The notes under the pieces are model-generated. The model had not been told where the DNA came from, did no database searches, and worked only from the letters and a program-made list of their open reading frames with translations. Both the position numbers and the translations under genes were made by a program. A stretch of 64,000 nt of DNA, taken from positions 248,001 to 312,000 of the forward strand of contig NZ_LMTJ01000002.1 in the NCBI RefSeq assembly GCF_001510715.1. Direction: 5' to 3'. This document shows, piece after piece, positions 26,536-35,239 of this stretch (its first letter is position 1; every line of letters starts with the position of its first letter). Source of the DNA: Bacillus sp. FJAT-29814. Its GTDB lineage: Bacteria; Bacillota; Bacilli; Bacillales; Cytobacillaceae.

Positions 26536-26565
26536 AAGGCAATCGGCATAGTGACCGACTGCCTT
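26536..26565 (-). other. Hairpin between the dehydrogenase and synthetase genes
   Basis: AAGGCA-TCGG pairs with CCGA-TGCCTT with one mismatch. The minus-strand continuation is CCCCAATAAA, not a T-run, so it looks like a processing or mRNA-stability element rather than a full terminator. Confidence 0.45.
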
Positions 26566-26597
26566 AATTCCGCTATTCAACACATTTTTTCAGTTTT

Positions 26598-27743
26598 CTA
26601 TAATCCTAGGTTCTTGGCAATGATCGTTTTCATGATTTCATTTGTACCGGCATAAATGGCGCCAACCTGAATGTCACGGAACCGTCTGGCAATCTCGTAT
26701 TCTTCCATATAGCCATAGCCGCCGTGGAGCTGCATGCATTCAGAAGCAATTTTCTTGGCATTGTCGGTTAACTTCCATTTTGCCATCGACACCTTGGTCA
26801 CCACGTTTTTGCCTTCGATATGCTCGGCAATCAATTGATCCAGGAAGGCACGGGTCATCTCAATGTCGGTAGCCATTTCAACAATTTTAAACTGGGTGTT
26901 TTGGAATTGGCTGACTGGCTTGCCGAATGCTTCACGGCTTTTCACGTATTCTATCGTCTTTTGCAGCATGACTTCAGAGGCGGTTTGTGCGCCAATCGCC
27001 ACGAGAAGCCGTTCCTGCTGGAGCTTTTCCATCAAATAGAGGAAGCCTTTGCCTTCTTCGCCAAGCAGATTTTCCTTTGGCACCCGGCAGTCTTCAAAAA
27101 TTAATTCGGCCGTGTCTTGGGAATGAAGCCCGACTTTATTCAATTTGCGGCCTCGTGAAAACCCAGGGGTATCCCGCTCAATAACGAGTAAGCTGACCCC
27201 TTTATGCTTCGGCACAGCCTGAAGGTCCGTTTTCACCGCGACTACAATCAGGTCCGATTGAATGCCGTTTGTAATAAACGTTTTTTGTCCATTGACGATA
27301 TAATGGTCGCCATCGAGCTTGGCTGTCGTTTTGATGTTGGCCAGGTCCGACCCTGTGCCAGGTTCCGTCATCGCGATTGCCGTAATGATTTCTCCCGTCA
27401 CACACTTTGGCAGCCAGCGCTGCTTCTGCTCCTCCGTTCCGTAGGCAGTAATATACGGAACAACGATATCATTATGTAGCCCAATTCCGATTGTTCCGGT
27501 CCCCACTTTTTCAAGTTCTTCATTGAGGACAACGGAAAATCCCCAATCTACGCCGCTGCCGCCATATTTCTCATCGATGTCCGGACACAGGAAGCCCTGT
27601 TCCCCCATCTTCATCCAAAACGACCGAGGAATCATTCGCTCCTCTTCCCATTGCTCATAGTAGGGATATGCTTCTTTTTCCAAAAACTTTCTCAATGACT
27701 GGCGAAAAATTTCGTGATCCTCGTTTAAATATGGGTGTTTCAT
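26598..27743 (-). CDS. Acyl-CoA dehydrogenase (long-chain/isovaleryl class)
   Basis: 381 residues with the FAD enzyme signatures AMTEPGTGSDLANI and QLHGGYGYMEEY. The C-terminal position that holds the catalytic Glu in short- and medium-chain enzymes (IYEGT) reads IYAGTNEIM, whereas QQERLLVA (Glu244) matches the alternative base position of long-chain and isovaleryl-CoA dehydrogenases. It carries out the first oxidation of an acyl-CoA. First gene of a two-gene unit with the synthetase; a cre-like site lies between promoter and start. Electron transfer flavoprotein genes are not in the window. Confidence 0.9.
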   Translation of the reverse strand: MKHPYLNEDHEIFRQSLRKFLEKEAYPYYEQWEEERMIPRSFWMKMGEQGFLCPDIDEKYGGSGVDWGFSVVLNEELEKVGTGTIGIGLHNDIVVPYITAYGTEEQKQRWLPKCVTGEIITAIAMTEPGTGSDLANIKTTAKLDGDHYIVNGQKTFITNGIQSDLIVVAVKTDLQAVPKHKGVSLLVIERDTPGFSRGRKLNKVGLHSQDTAELIFEDCRVPKENLLGEEGKGFLYLMEKLQQERLLVAIGAQTASEVMLQKTIEYVKSREAFGKPVSQFQNTQFKIVEMATDIEMTRAFLDQLIAEHIEGKNVVTKVSMAKWKLTDNAKKIASECMQLHGGYGYMEEYEIARRFRDIQVGAIYAGTNEIMKTIIAKNLGL

Positions 27744-27764
27744 ATCTATAAACCCCTCTTTCCA

Positions 27765-27779
27765 ATGAAACCGCTTACC
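27765..27779 (-). promoter_or_regulatory. Cre-like CcpA site upstream of the acyl-CoA dehydrogenase
   Basis: ATGAAACCGCTTACC fits the cre consensus WTGNAANCGNWNNCW at all but the last position. It lies 22 bp upstream of the ATG, a road-block position suited to glucose repression of fatty-acid catabolism. Confidence 0.55.
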
Positions 27780-27937
27780 GAATTGCGGATTATTTATGCC
27801 TTACGTCTATTCTATCAAAGGTATTGATTTTTTTGAATTTTTAAACTGTTTTTTCGAAAAAAATAGATACAGTTGTTACCATTTTTTTATAAATCAGCTA
27901 TCATTAACTTAGACAGAGCTGAAAAGGAGTAATGAAG

Positions 27938-28900
27938 GTGCAAAGGAGAAAATTAGTTATTACCCATAATCTTGAACAAAACTTGCTTGAACAAATAAAA
28001 GAAATCATTCCCGACTGGGAAGTGATTGCCGGCAAAGACAAAGAGGTATGGCAGGACCATGTAAAGGATGCTGAAATTATCGCCGGCTGGAAAAAGGGTC
28101 TTGAGGAATATTGCTTGGCACCTGATGCCAAACTGAAGTGGCTGCAAAGCTGGAGCGCCGGCGTCAACGCCATGCCGCTAAACCAATTGGAATCGAAAGG
28201 CATTTTTTTAACAAGTGCCAATGGGGTTCATGCCTATCCGATTTCAGAAACGATTTTCGCCTTAATGCTCGGGCTGACGAGAAAAATTCATACATATGTA
28301 AAAAATCAGCAAGCTAAAACCTGGCACCATGCCAATATGAAGCTTGAAATCCATGAAAAGACCATTGGGATTATCGGCGTTGGAGCCATTGGAAAGGAAA
28401 CCGCCAAAATTGCCAAGGCATTTGGAATGAGGGTGCTTGGTGTCAGGCATTCGGGCAAGCCTGCCGAAAATGTAGATGAAATGTATACAACTGCGCAATT
28501 GGATGAATTATTGCCACAGTGCGATTATGTGGCGTTAACACTGCCATTAACAAAGGATACCCGCCATTTGTTTGGTGCCAACCAGTTTCGGCAAATGAAA
28601 CCGACTGCTTTCTTTATTAATATCGGCCGCGGGGAAATAGTGGTCGAACAAGAACTCATCGAGGCATTGCAGAATGGAACGATTGCCGGTGCCGGACTTG
28701 ATGTGTTTGAAAGGGAGCCATTAAGTGCGGAAAGCCCACTATGGGATATGGAAAACGTCATCATCACACCGCACACCTCTGGATCTACCGAGCATTATAA
28801 TCAGCGGGTGGTTGAAAACATCCTGATACCGAATCTAAAAACCTATCTTTCCGGAGAGGAGCCAGGGGTCAATCACGTGGATTACAAAAAAGGATATTAA
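27938..28900 (+). CDS. D-isomer-specific 2-hydroxyacid dehydrogenase
   Basis: About 320 residues. The NAD-binding domain has GVGAIG, with NIGRGEIV following the conserved Arg region; the catalytic Arg-Glu-His triad is represented by the Arg before this strand, Glu in GLDVFEREPL and His in ITPHTSG. Members reduce 2-keto acids to D-2-hydroxy acids or oxidise 3-phosphoglycerate; the specific substrate is unknown. I use GTG 27938, 8 nt after AAGGAG; the ATG at 27932 is only 2 nt from it. Monocistronic and divergent from the fatty-acid genes. Confidence 0.87.
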   Translation: MQRRKLVITHNLEQNLLEQIKEIIPDWEVIAGKDKEVWQDHVKDAEIIAGWKKGLEEYCLAPDAKLKWLQSWSAGVNAMPLNQLESKGIFLTSANGVHAYPISETIFALMLGLTRKIHTYVKNQQAKTWHHANMKLEIHEKTIGIIGVGAIGKETAKIAKAFGMRVLGVRHSGKPAENVDEMYTTAQLDELLPQCDYVALTLPLTKDTRHLFGANQFRQMKPTAFFINIGRGEIVVEQELIEALQNGTIAGAGLDVFEREPLSAESPLWDMENVIITPHTSGSTEHYNQRVVENILIPNLKTYLSGEEPGVNHVDYKKGY

Positions 28901-28901
28901 T

Positions 28902-28940
28902 AAAGAGGGGCTGCTTATCAATGAGCAGCCCCTTCTCTTT
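28902..28940. terminator. Bidirectional terminator after the dehydrogenase gene
   Basis: AGAGGGGCTGCT pairs with AGCAGCCCCTTCT, with T-rich flank on the right and an A-rich one on the left, between converging genes. Confidence 0.87.
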
Positions 28941-28944
28941 ATAT

Positions 28945-29637
28945 TTAGTTGACATCCACATTTTCAATATTTCTAAAAGAAAAGTAGGCGATAGCGCATC
29001 CGATTATCGCTAGGGCGATTGGTATAACGATAAATGTAACCAAGTTTACCCCATTAACAGTTGAATTGATTAATGATACCATCACAATCGCCGATACGAT
29101 CGGGGCGACAGTCGATTTTTTCCGCATCCCAAAATACAGTGGAATCAGCGCCATGCCGGCAGAGGCAATCGCTTCTAGTGTCATCGTAATCAAACTGTCG
29201 GTTAACACCTTTCCTGTTAAAGCTTCTGGTACAAAATGCAAATAGGAATCGACGAGATAAAAGACACTGCCGATCAACAAATTCGATAAGATAATGGTTA
29301 AAAAGGTAAAGCTGGCCACAATTGCTAACTTGGCGATGATGATTTTTTTTCGATTAATCGGGTAAGTGAACATGAGTGAAATCGAATTGCTTTTGTATTC
29401 ATCAATGATCAACTTAGAAATAAGCACAGCAGCAAAGATAATAAATACAGGTCTGATGATACTGCCGATTACGGCGAATGCCATTTCATAATTTTCATAG
29501 GCCACTACCCCTTCAACCTTTTCACCATAATAAACCAGGCAAAGCATTGCCATGATTGCGAAGTTGGCAATGGCCACACCTTTTAGATAAGAAAATAATT
29601 TATACTTCTTTATTTCAAGACTGATTAATTTACGCAC
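28945..29637 (-). CDS. ABC-2 type transporter permease (YcbO-like)
   Basis: About 230 residues with six hydrophobic segments, the plan of ABC-2 permeases such as those for lantibiotic or bacitracin resistance. I start at GTG 29637, preceded by GGGGGCGGTATCA and overlapping the ATPase gene by 8 bp; an ATG at 29652 would give a longer overlap. Its size and its neighbours (ATPase, kinase, regulator in that order) recall B. subtilis ycbO. Substrate unknown, possibly a membrane-active peptide. Confidence 0.82.
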   Translation of the reverse strand: MRKLISLEIKKYKLFSYLKGVAIANFAIMAMLCLVYYGEKVEGVVAYENYEMAFAVIGSIIRPVFIIFAAVLISKLIIDEYKSNSISLMFTYPINRKKIIIAKLAIVASFTFLTIILSNLLIGSVFYLVDSYLHFVPEALTGKVLTDSLITMTLEAIASAGMALIPLYFGMRKKSTVAPIVSAIVMVSLINSTVNGVNLVTFIVIPIALAIIGCAIAYFSFRNIENVDVN

Positions 29638-30553
29638 TGATACCGCCCCCATTAATTAATGTTAAGAAATAATCTTCAAGCGAATGATTCTTCTTATTGA
29701 TTTCCTCAATCATCACGCCATTCATAATAAACGTTTTGGAAATTTCGCCTTGTGTCACGCGGGAATCATAAATTCTCATCCGCGTTTCATCGATTACTTT
29801 ATAATTGGTGATCTTTAGTATATCCTCAAGCACATAGACGGCCTTGTTCATATCACTAACCGCAAGTTCAATGTACTCTGTATTTTGCTCGCGAATTTCG
29901 TTCATCGAAACCTCTTTAATCAATTTCCCATCACTAATGACGCCAATCGTGTCGGCAATTTGCTCCATTTCACCAAGGATGTGCGTGGAAATGAGCATCG
30001 TAATCCCATACTCCCGGCTCAACATATGAAACAAATCACGCAGTTCCTTAATTCCAACCGGATCCAGACCGTTAATCGGTTCATCCAGTATCAACAGTTC
30101 CGGCTTGGTAATGATTGCACGGGCAATTCCGAGCCGCTGCTTCATCCCAAGAGAAAATTCCTTTACCGATTTATTTTCGATATTTTTCAATTTAACTAAA
30201 TCCAATGCCTGGTCAATCGCTTTTTTATCGTAGTAGCCCATATACTCGCAGTGCAGCTCGAGGTTTTCGCGAGCAGTTAATTTGTCATAAAAAACGGGAT
30301 ATTCAATAATGCTGCCCATTCTTTTCAGGATTTCATATGAAGTATTTGTAAGCTTTTCACCAAAAATTTCAATTTCCCCGCTTGTCGGTTTCACGAGGTT
30401 GGTCAGCATCCGCATCAATGTTGTCTTCCCTGCTCCGTTTGGTCCAAGAAACCCGTAAATTTCGCCTTTTTTCACCTTCATATTGACGTTCGAAACAACT
30501 TCCTTGCCTTTATAGGACTTAGTCAATTGATTTGTTTGAATAATGTAACTCAT
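29630..30553 (-). CDS. ABC transporter ATP-binding protein (BcrA type, YcbN-like)
   Basis: 307 residues: Walker A GPNGAGKTT (about 37-45), signature FSLGMKQRLG, Walker B LLILDEPINGLDP and H-loop STHILGE, followed by a ~90-residue C-terminal extension usual in BcrA-type exporters for antimicrobial peptide resistance. It works with the permease whose gene overlaps its end. It has its own ribosome site (GGGAGCTGG) and is separated from the kinase gene by a strong terminator, so it probably has its own response-regulator-dependent promoter. Confidence 0.9.
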   Translation of the reverse strand: MSYIIQTNQLTKSYKGKEVVSNVNMKVKKGEIYGFLGPNGAGKTTLMRMLTNLVKPTSGEIEIFGEKLTNTSYEILKRMGSIIEYPVFYDKLTARENLELHCEYMGYYDKKAIDQALDLVKLKNIENKSVKEFSLGMKQRLGIARAIITKPELLILDEPINGLDPVGIKELRDLFHMLSREYGITMLISTHILGEMEQIADTIGVISDGKLIKEVSMNEIREQNTEYIELAVSDMNKAVYVLEDILKITNYKVIDETRMRIYDSRVTQGEISKTFIMNGVMIEEINKKNHSLEDYFLTLINGGGISA

Positions 30554-30620
30554 TTTTTCCAGCTCCCTTTGTTCTTAACTGATTCTTATTCTAAACAGCA
30601 AAATTATCTTTTTTATTAAT

Positions 30621-30644
30621 CAAATCTTACGAAATTCTTAAGAA
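30621..30644 (-). promoter_or_regulatory. Possible response-regulator binding site ahead of the ABC genes
   Basis: On the minus strand TTAAGA and GTAAGA form a direct repeat with an 11-bp register, typical of OmpR-family sites. A TAGAAT -10-like element lies about 30 bp further on without a fitting -35, as in activator-dependent promoters. The site overlaps the end of the kinase terminator. Confidence 0.4.
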
Positions 30645-30677
30645 AAAAAGGGGGGCTCCTATCGTCTGAACCCCCCT
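30642..30677 (-). terminator. Terminator after the histidine kinase gene
   Basis: GGGGGG pairs with CCCCCC and is followed on the minus strand by TTTTTTTC. It separates the two-component genes from the ABC genes. Confidence 0.85.
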
Positions 30678-30682
30678 GACAG

Positions 30683-31618
30683 TTAGTATGTAATTCGATT
30701 GAGTTTCACGGTAAAGGTTGTTTTTTCATATGGTTTGCTGACAAGCAGGATTTCCCCGTCCATTTTTTCAACCAGCCTTTTGGTAATCGTCAGCCCGAGG
30801 CCACTGCCTTGATATTGCTTATTTCGTGAGTCCTCAAGTGTGTACATGCGTTCAAACACCAAATCCTTGTGGAGCTCGCTGATTCCTTTTCCCTTATCCG
30901 TAACATCTACATAAACGGAATTCTCATCACCTCTTAGCGTTAGGCCAAGGAATTTGCCACCCCCGCCATATTGGATTGCATTGGAAATCAAATTATTCAA
31001 CACTCGGTCAAGCTCTTCCTCATTCCCAAGGGCATAGAGGTTTTCATCAGGGATATCAATCGCCACCTCAAAACCTTTTGTTGAAAGCACTTCGTAAAAA
31101 CCTAAAATATTTTTGCGGCACACTTCATTCATGTTCACTCTTTTTAAAGGGATATCCTTATCACCCGATTCTAGCTTCGCCAGGTCAAAGAACCTGTTAA
31201 TCAACTCGAGGACTTCTTGAGATTTTCCATGAACTTTGGACAGAAGCTCACGTGTCTCTTCGGAACCGCGCCCTGGATCATTAAGCATGATCTCGACATA
31301 CCCCAGCACCACCGTAAGCGGTGTTTTTAAATCATGCGAGATATTGGAGAGCATCTTGCGCATCGACATCTCCGTCTTATTGTAGGTAGCCATAACTTTT
31401 TGATTTAGTTCCAGGAGCCGGTTGATTTCGATTAAGATTTTTTTCAATTGTTCTACATCCGTATGGACTAACAGTTTTTCATCGGTTTTTGCATCAATGA
31501 TCTTTTTCAACTTTTCGTGGACATAGGTCAAATTTTCGGTATGGCCCTTTCTTGATTTATATTGAAAAAAATTAAGGCCGATTAGAGCCGCAATGATGAT
31601 AGACAGAAAAATAACCAT
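30683..31618 (-). CDS. Sensor histidine kinase (YcbM-like)
   Basis: 311 residues with only one clear membrane segment (residues 1-18) and no extracellular sensor domain. HisKA carries His95 in NISHDLKTPLTVVLGY; the ATPase domain has NLISNAIQYG, DKGKGI and GSGLGLTI. Kinases of this plan next to an ABC exporter commonly respond to transporter activity rather than to a ligand directly. It lies 3 bp downstream of the response regulator gene. Gene order and length agree with ycbM of B. subtilis; that identification is from memory of the cluster. Confidence 0.88.
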   Translation of the reverse strand: MVIFLSIIIAALIGLNFFQYKSRKGHTENLTYVHEKLKKIIDAKTDEKLLVHTDVEQLKKILIEINRLLELNQKVMATYNKTEMSMRKMLSNISHDLKTPLTVVLGYVEIMLNDPGRGSEETRELLSKVHGKSQEVLELINRFFDLAKLESGDKDIPLKRVNMNEVCRKNILGFYEVLSTKGFEVAIDIPDENLYALGNEEELDRVLNNLISNAIQYGGGGKFLGLTLRGDENSVYVDVTDKGKGISELHKDLVFERMYTLEDSRNKQYQGSGLGLTITKRLVEKMDGEILLVSKPYEKTTFTVKLNRITY

Positions 31619-31621
31619 CGT

Positions 31622-32314
31622 TTAAAACTCCCCAAGCTTATAGCCGATACCCCATAAAGTTTTAATATATTGTGGTGACGAAGGATCGTCCTCAATTTTT
31701 TCTCTTAATCTTCTCATATGTACGTTAATCACATTTTCGTCACCATAATAGTCGTCTTCCCATACCAGGCTATAAATCTGCGCTTTTGTGTAAACCCGGT
31801 TTGGATGGGAGATAAATAGTTTAAGAATTTGAAATTCCTTGGCAGTCAGCTTGATATCCGCTCCGCGCTTTTGTGCCGAGAAATTGTCCAAATCAAGCGT
31901 CAAATCACCAACAGATAGAACTTTCGTTTCTTGCTCGGGACGAGAATAATGATTTGCTCTGCGGATGGCGGCTTTCACCCTGGCGACAAGTTCAATCATC
32001 GAAAATGGCTTTGCTATGTAATCATCGGCTCCAAAGCCCAGCCCTAACGCCTTGTCCAAATCCCCGTCTTTGGCAGACATAATCAATATCGGAATCATGC
32101 TTTTTTCCCGAATGATTTTTAAAAATTCCATTCCATCCAGCTTCGGCAGCATTAAATCGAGCAGAATCAAATCAAAGGATTCATTTGCAAATGTTTGCAG
32201 CGCTTGTTCACCGTCATATGCCGCCGTGATTTCAAATCCTTCTTTAATGAATTGGTTTTTCACCATATCACTTATGGCTGTATCATCTTCTACTAGTAAA
32301 ATTTTGTGTTGCAA
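31622..32314 (-). CDS. OmpR/PhoB-family response regulator (YcbL-like)
   Basis: About 230 residues. Receiver domain with acidic pocket VEDD, phospho-accepting Asp in LILLDLMLP, and Lys in DYIAKPF; winged-helix DNA-binding domain with LTAKEFQILKLF and DENVINVHMRRLREKIE. The frame opens at GTG 32323, but GGAAGGTG overlaps that codon and stands 8 nt from TTG 32314, which I favour. First gene of the kinase operon. An extended -10 (TGGTATAAT, minus strand, 32455-32447) lies about 130 bp upstream. Likely activates the adjacent ABC genes. Confidence 0.9.
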   Translation of the reverse strand: MQHKILLVEDDTAISDMVKNQFIKEGFEITAAYDGEQALQTFANESFDLILLDLMLPKLDGMEFLKIIREKSMIPILIMSAKDGDLDKALGLGFGADDYIAKPFSMIELVARVKAAIRRANHYSRPEQETKVLSVGDLTLDLDNFSAQKRGADIKLTAKEFQILKLFISHPNRVYTKAQIYSLVWEDDYYGDENVINVHMRRLREKIEDDPSSPQYIKTLWGIGYKLGEF

Positions 32315-32577
32315 GAGATCCACACCTTCCGTCCTAAAGTCCTATAAATAAATTCCATATTCCCCATTAGAAATCCTTTAATTCTCCATAAAAAAGCGTC
32401 CAGTGATAATAATGATAATTGGGTAAAATTGTAAATTAACGAAAAGATTATACCATTTTATGTTAAAATATTTTTAGATTTTGCGTGTACAAACGGGAGT
32501 TCAGTTTAATTAGTGCACCTTAATTGGAAATAGCGGATGTATAAACTGAAAAAATATCAAGGGGTGACCAAATTATA

Positions 32578-33000
32578 ATGACAAAAAATAAAAAAACAGG
32601 CAAAAGCAACAACTTGTCGGGTCCTGAACTGGTAGCAGAATTTCTAAACAACCTTGAACATCCACTTAAAGAAGAAATAGAAGCGGTTCGAAAGATCATT
32701 TTAAGCACTGATGATAAAATTACTGAACATATTAAATGGAATGCACCTAGTTTCTGTTATGAAGGTGAAGACCGAATGACATTTAATCTTCACGGAAAAG
32801 GTTATATTCGACTCGTATTTCATTGTGGTCCTAAGGTAAAGGACCGAAATACCATTGAACCTCTGATTGTAGATACTAGTGGAATATTAGAGTGGCAAGC
32901 AGTTGACAGAGCTATAATGAAATTTACTGACAAAAATGACGTTAAAGCCAAAGAAGAAAAACTGAGGGAAATAATAACTAAGTGGATAGAGGTTATTTAA
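32578..33000 (+). CDS. DUF1801 domain protein
   Basis: 140 residues, basic N-terminus (KNKKTGKSNN), then the DUF1801/YdhG fold with IKWNAPSFCYEG and LVFHCGPKVKDR. The family is small, soluble and of unknown function; some members carry this domain alone. It is AT-richer than its neighbours. AGGGGTG lies about 11 nt before the ATG. No partner gene on the same strand. Confidence 0.78.
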   Translation: MTKNKKTGKSNNLSGPELVAEFLNNLEHPLKEEIEAVRKIILSTDDKITEHIKWNAPSFCYEGEDRMTFNLHGKGYIRLVFHCGPKVKDRNTIEPLIVDTSGILEWQAVDRAIMKFTDKNDVKAKEEKLREIITKWIEVI

Positions 33001-33111
33001 AATGGATATGTGCCCATCCTCTCGCAGGATTTAATTTAATAGCACAATAACCTTAATATGACCTATGAGAGTTTAATAGCATACTTCTGCATTTCTTTCC
33101 TGGTATTTAAG

Positions 33112-33137
33112 CAAACAAGAGAGGCGCAGCCTCTCTC
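33112..33137 (-). terminator. Terminator of rtcB
   Basis: AGAGAGGC pairs with GCCTCTCT around a 3-nt loop; the minus-strand continuation is TGTTTGC, a weak U-tract. Confidence 0.65.
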
Positions 33138-33138
33138 G

Positions 33139-34365
33139 TTACTTTTTATATCTCTTAGAGCTAAATTTTTCACTAGCTTTGAAGTTATAAACTGGCTTTA
33201 TGAAGCTGGCAATCTTCACGGTTTCCTCCACTTTTTCGAGGATTTCATCCATCGGCTTATAGGCCATTGGTGCTTCATCTAGTGTTTCCTCAGACACAGA
33301 TGTCGTCCAGATGCCTTTCATAGTATTATGGAAATCCTCCATGTTTAGGGTTTTCATTGCCTTCGTTCGGCTTAGGACGCGGCCCGCTCCATGCGGTGCC
33401 GAATAGTTCCAGTCCTCGTTTCCTTTACCCACGGCCAAAATCGAGCCGTCCCGCATATTGATTGGGATGATAAGGCGTTCGCCCTTTTGCGCTGAAACTG
33501 CGCCTTTTCGTAAAATAAGGTTATCAGTATCAATGTAATTGTGGACCGTATCGAAACGGTCAGCTACCTCAAACCCCATGTTTTCGGTGATCGCCCTTGC
33601 AATCTCTTCACGGTTTGCTTTGGCGAATGCTTGTGCCAGTTTCATATCATGGATATAGTCATGGAAATCTTCGCCTTCTAGGTAGGCAAGATCATCCGGA
33701 ATGACAGGATTCTTATCTTTATAGCTTTGGATCATCGCCTGAATTTCTTTTTTGCGTCCCTCTGCTTTGAGCTGTTCAATTAATTCCGTTAAATCATGTT
33801 TTCGAAGCTTAGAGATTGCCAGTTTTTGATAGTACTGGGCAATCTTCGCTCCTACATAGCGGCTTCCAGTATGAATCGTCAGATAGTGATAGCCATCGGA
33901 ATCAGTGGAGACTTCGATGAAATGGTTGCCCCCGCCAAGCGTTCCCAAGCTATATAAGCTTTTATCCTGGCTTAAAATATGGGCAGCTTTAAACTCTTCC
34001 TTGGACGGAAAACTCGTGTTAACGAAACCAACCGTCTCATCGCTATGAATCTCCTGTCCGCTAGGAACGTACGTCCTAATAACTTGATCTAGCTTATTAA
34101 AATCGAGCTGTTTTTCCTGAAGCTTGACAGTCAGAACACCGCAGCCGACATCGACCCCGACGAGATTCGGGACAACCTTATCCTTTAGCTGGATGGTGGT
34201 GCCGATGACACAGCCCTTTCCGGCGTGGTAGTCTGGCATAATACTAATCTTTGTTTCCTTTAAAAAAGCTTGATTGCACAGCTCTTGGATTTGTTCAAGC
34301 GCGGTTTCCTGCGGGTAATTGGAAAATACCTTTGCCTCTGTTTGTGTTCCCGTTATTTTAATCAC
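33139..34365 (-). CDS. rtcB: RtcB family RNA-splicing ligase
   Basis: 408 residues. Metal- and GTP-binding motifs are all present: VGVDVGCGV (Asp and Cys ligands), GTLGGGNHFIE (His ligand), HTGSRYVG and the guanylylated-His region SAPHGAGRVLSR. RtcB joins 2',3'-cyclic phosphate or 3'-phosphate RNA ends to 5'-OH ends using GTP and manganese. It matches the shorter bacterial form used in RNA repair. No RtcA cyclase, archease or RtcR gene is nearby. Starts with GTG after GGAGGGAAAACTC. Its upstream region holds the 52-bp repeat array. Confidence 0.92.
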   Translation of the reverse strand: MIKITGTQTEAKVFSNYPQETALEQIQELCNQAFLKETKISIMPDYHAGKGCVIGTTIQLKDKVVPNLVGVDVGCGVLTVKLQEKQLDFNKLDQVIRTYVPSGQEIHSDETVGFVNTSFPSKEEFKAAHILSQDKSLYSLGTLGGGNHFIEVSTDSDGYHYLTIHTGSRYVGAKIAQYYQKLAISKLRKHDLTELIEQLKAEGRKKEIQAMIQSYKDKNPVIPDDLAYLEGEDFHDYIHDMKLAQAFAKANREEIARAITENMGFEVADRFDTVHNYIDTDNLILRKGAVSAQKGERLIIPINMRDGSILAVGKGNEDWNYSAPHGAGRVLSRTKAMKTLNMEDFHNTMKGIWTTSVSEETLDEAPMAYKPMDEILEKVEETVKIASFIKPVYNFKASEKFSSKRYKK

Positions 34366-34441
34366 GAGTTTTCCCTCCTTTTTACAGATATTATCAACAG
34401 GCTACCATCTTATCGTCGATTAAGGCAATGGTTTTTATACG

Positions 34442-35180
34442 ACAATTCCCACTTTATGTTTCATGTGGACAGGTTGGGCTAGTTCTCTAGCAGTTTTATC
34501 CTTATAGAGCCTTCATGAGGACAGTTTCTTCGATTCTCACACTAGTTTTGTCCTCATAGAGCCCTCATGAGGACAGTTTCTTCTATTCTCTCACTGGTTT
34601 TGTCCTCATAGAGCCCTCATGAGGACAGTTTCATCGATTACCCCACTGGTTTTGTCCTCATAGAGCTCCCATGAGGACAGTTTCATGATTACCCCACTGG
34701 TTTTGTCCTCATAGAGCCCTCATGAGGACAGTTTCATCGATTACCCCACTGGTTTTGTCCTCATAGAGCCCTCATGAGGGCAGTTTCATCGATTCCCCCA
34801 CTGGTTTTTTCTCAAGGAGCCTTATTGACGACACTTTTGCAATCTCTCAACCCACTTTTGTCGCCAAGGAGCCTTATTGACGACACTTTTACTATCTCTC
34901 AACCCACTTTTGTCGCCAAGGAACCTTATTGACGACACTTTTACTATCTCTCAACCTACTTTTGTCGCCAAGGAGCCTTATTGACGACACTTTTACGATC
35001 TCTCAACCCACTTTTGTCGCCAAGGAACCTTATTGACGACACTTTTACGATCTCTCAACCTACTTTTGTCGCCAAGGAACCTTATTGACGACACTTTTAC
35101 AATCTCTCAACCTACTTTTGTCGCCAAGTAACCTTATTGACGACACTTTCACACTTTTTCAACCTGCTTTTCTCCTCAAG
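34442..35180. repeat. Tandem array of about 15 units, 52-bp period, each with an internal dyad
   Basis: Unit starts (TTTTGTC or variant) fall at 34494, 34546, 34598, 34650, 34701, 34753, 34805, 34856, 34908, 34960, 35012, 35064, 35116 and 35168; a decayed unit lies 52 bp before the first. Sub-family A (to about 34800) has dyad TGTCCTCAT...ATGAGGACA, sub-family B has TGTCGCCAA...TTGACGACA. Between the sub-families the stem changes are mostly compensatory (C-G to G-C, T-A to A-T). The remainder of the unit (about 25 bp) is conserved too, so there are no unique spacers. Outermost units are degenerate, interior ones near identical. It fills the space between the dynamin-gene terminator and rtcB. 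Confidence 0.92.
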
Positions 35181-35198
35181 GCTACATTCAAAAGCCCC

Positions 35199-35231
35199 AA
35201 AAAAGAAGATGCCCCACTAAGGACATCTTCC
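35199..35231 (-). terminator. Terminator of the TPR-dynamin gene
   Basis: GAAGATG pairs with CATCTTC; the minus-strand continuation is TTTTTTGGGG. Confidence 0.8.
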
Positions 35232-35239
35232 CAACACCA

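Noticed and set aside
26642-27104. Several plus-strand frames inside the acyl-CoA dehydrogenase gene
   Set aside because: Antisense frames of a well-matched gene, no independent signals.
33001-33138. Short plus-strand frame after the DUF1801 gene
   Set aside because: It runs antisense into rtcB with no ribosome site; only the rtcB terminator is supported here.
34442-35180. CRISPR array
   Set aside because: The entire 52-bp unit is conserved; there are no unique spacers, and no cas genes lie nearby.
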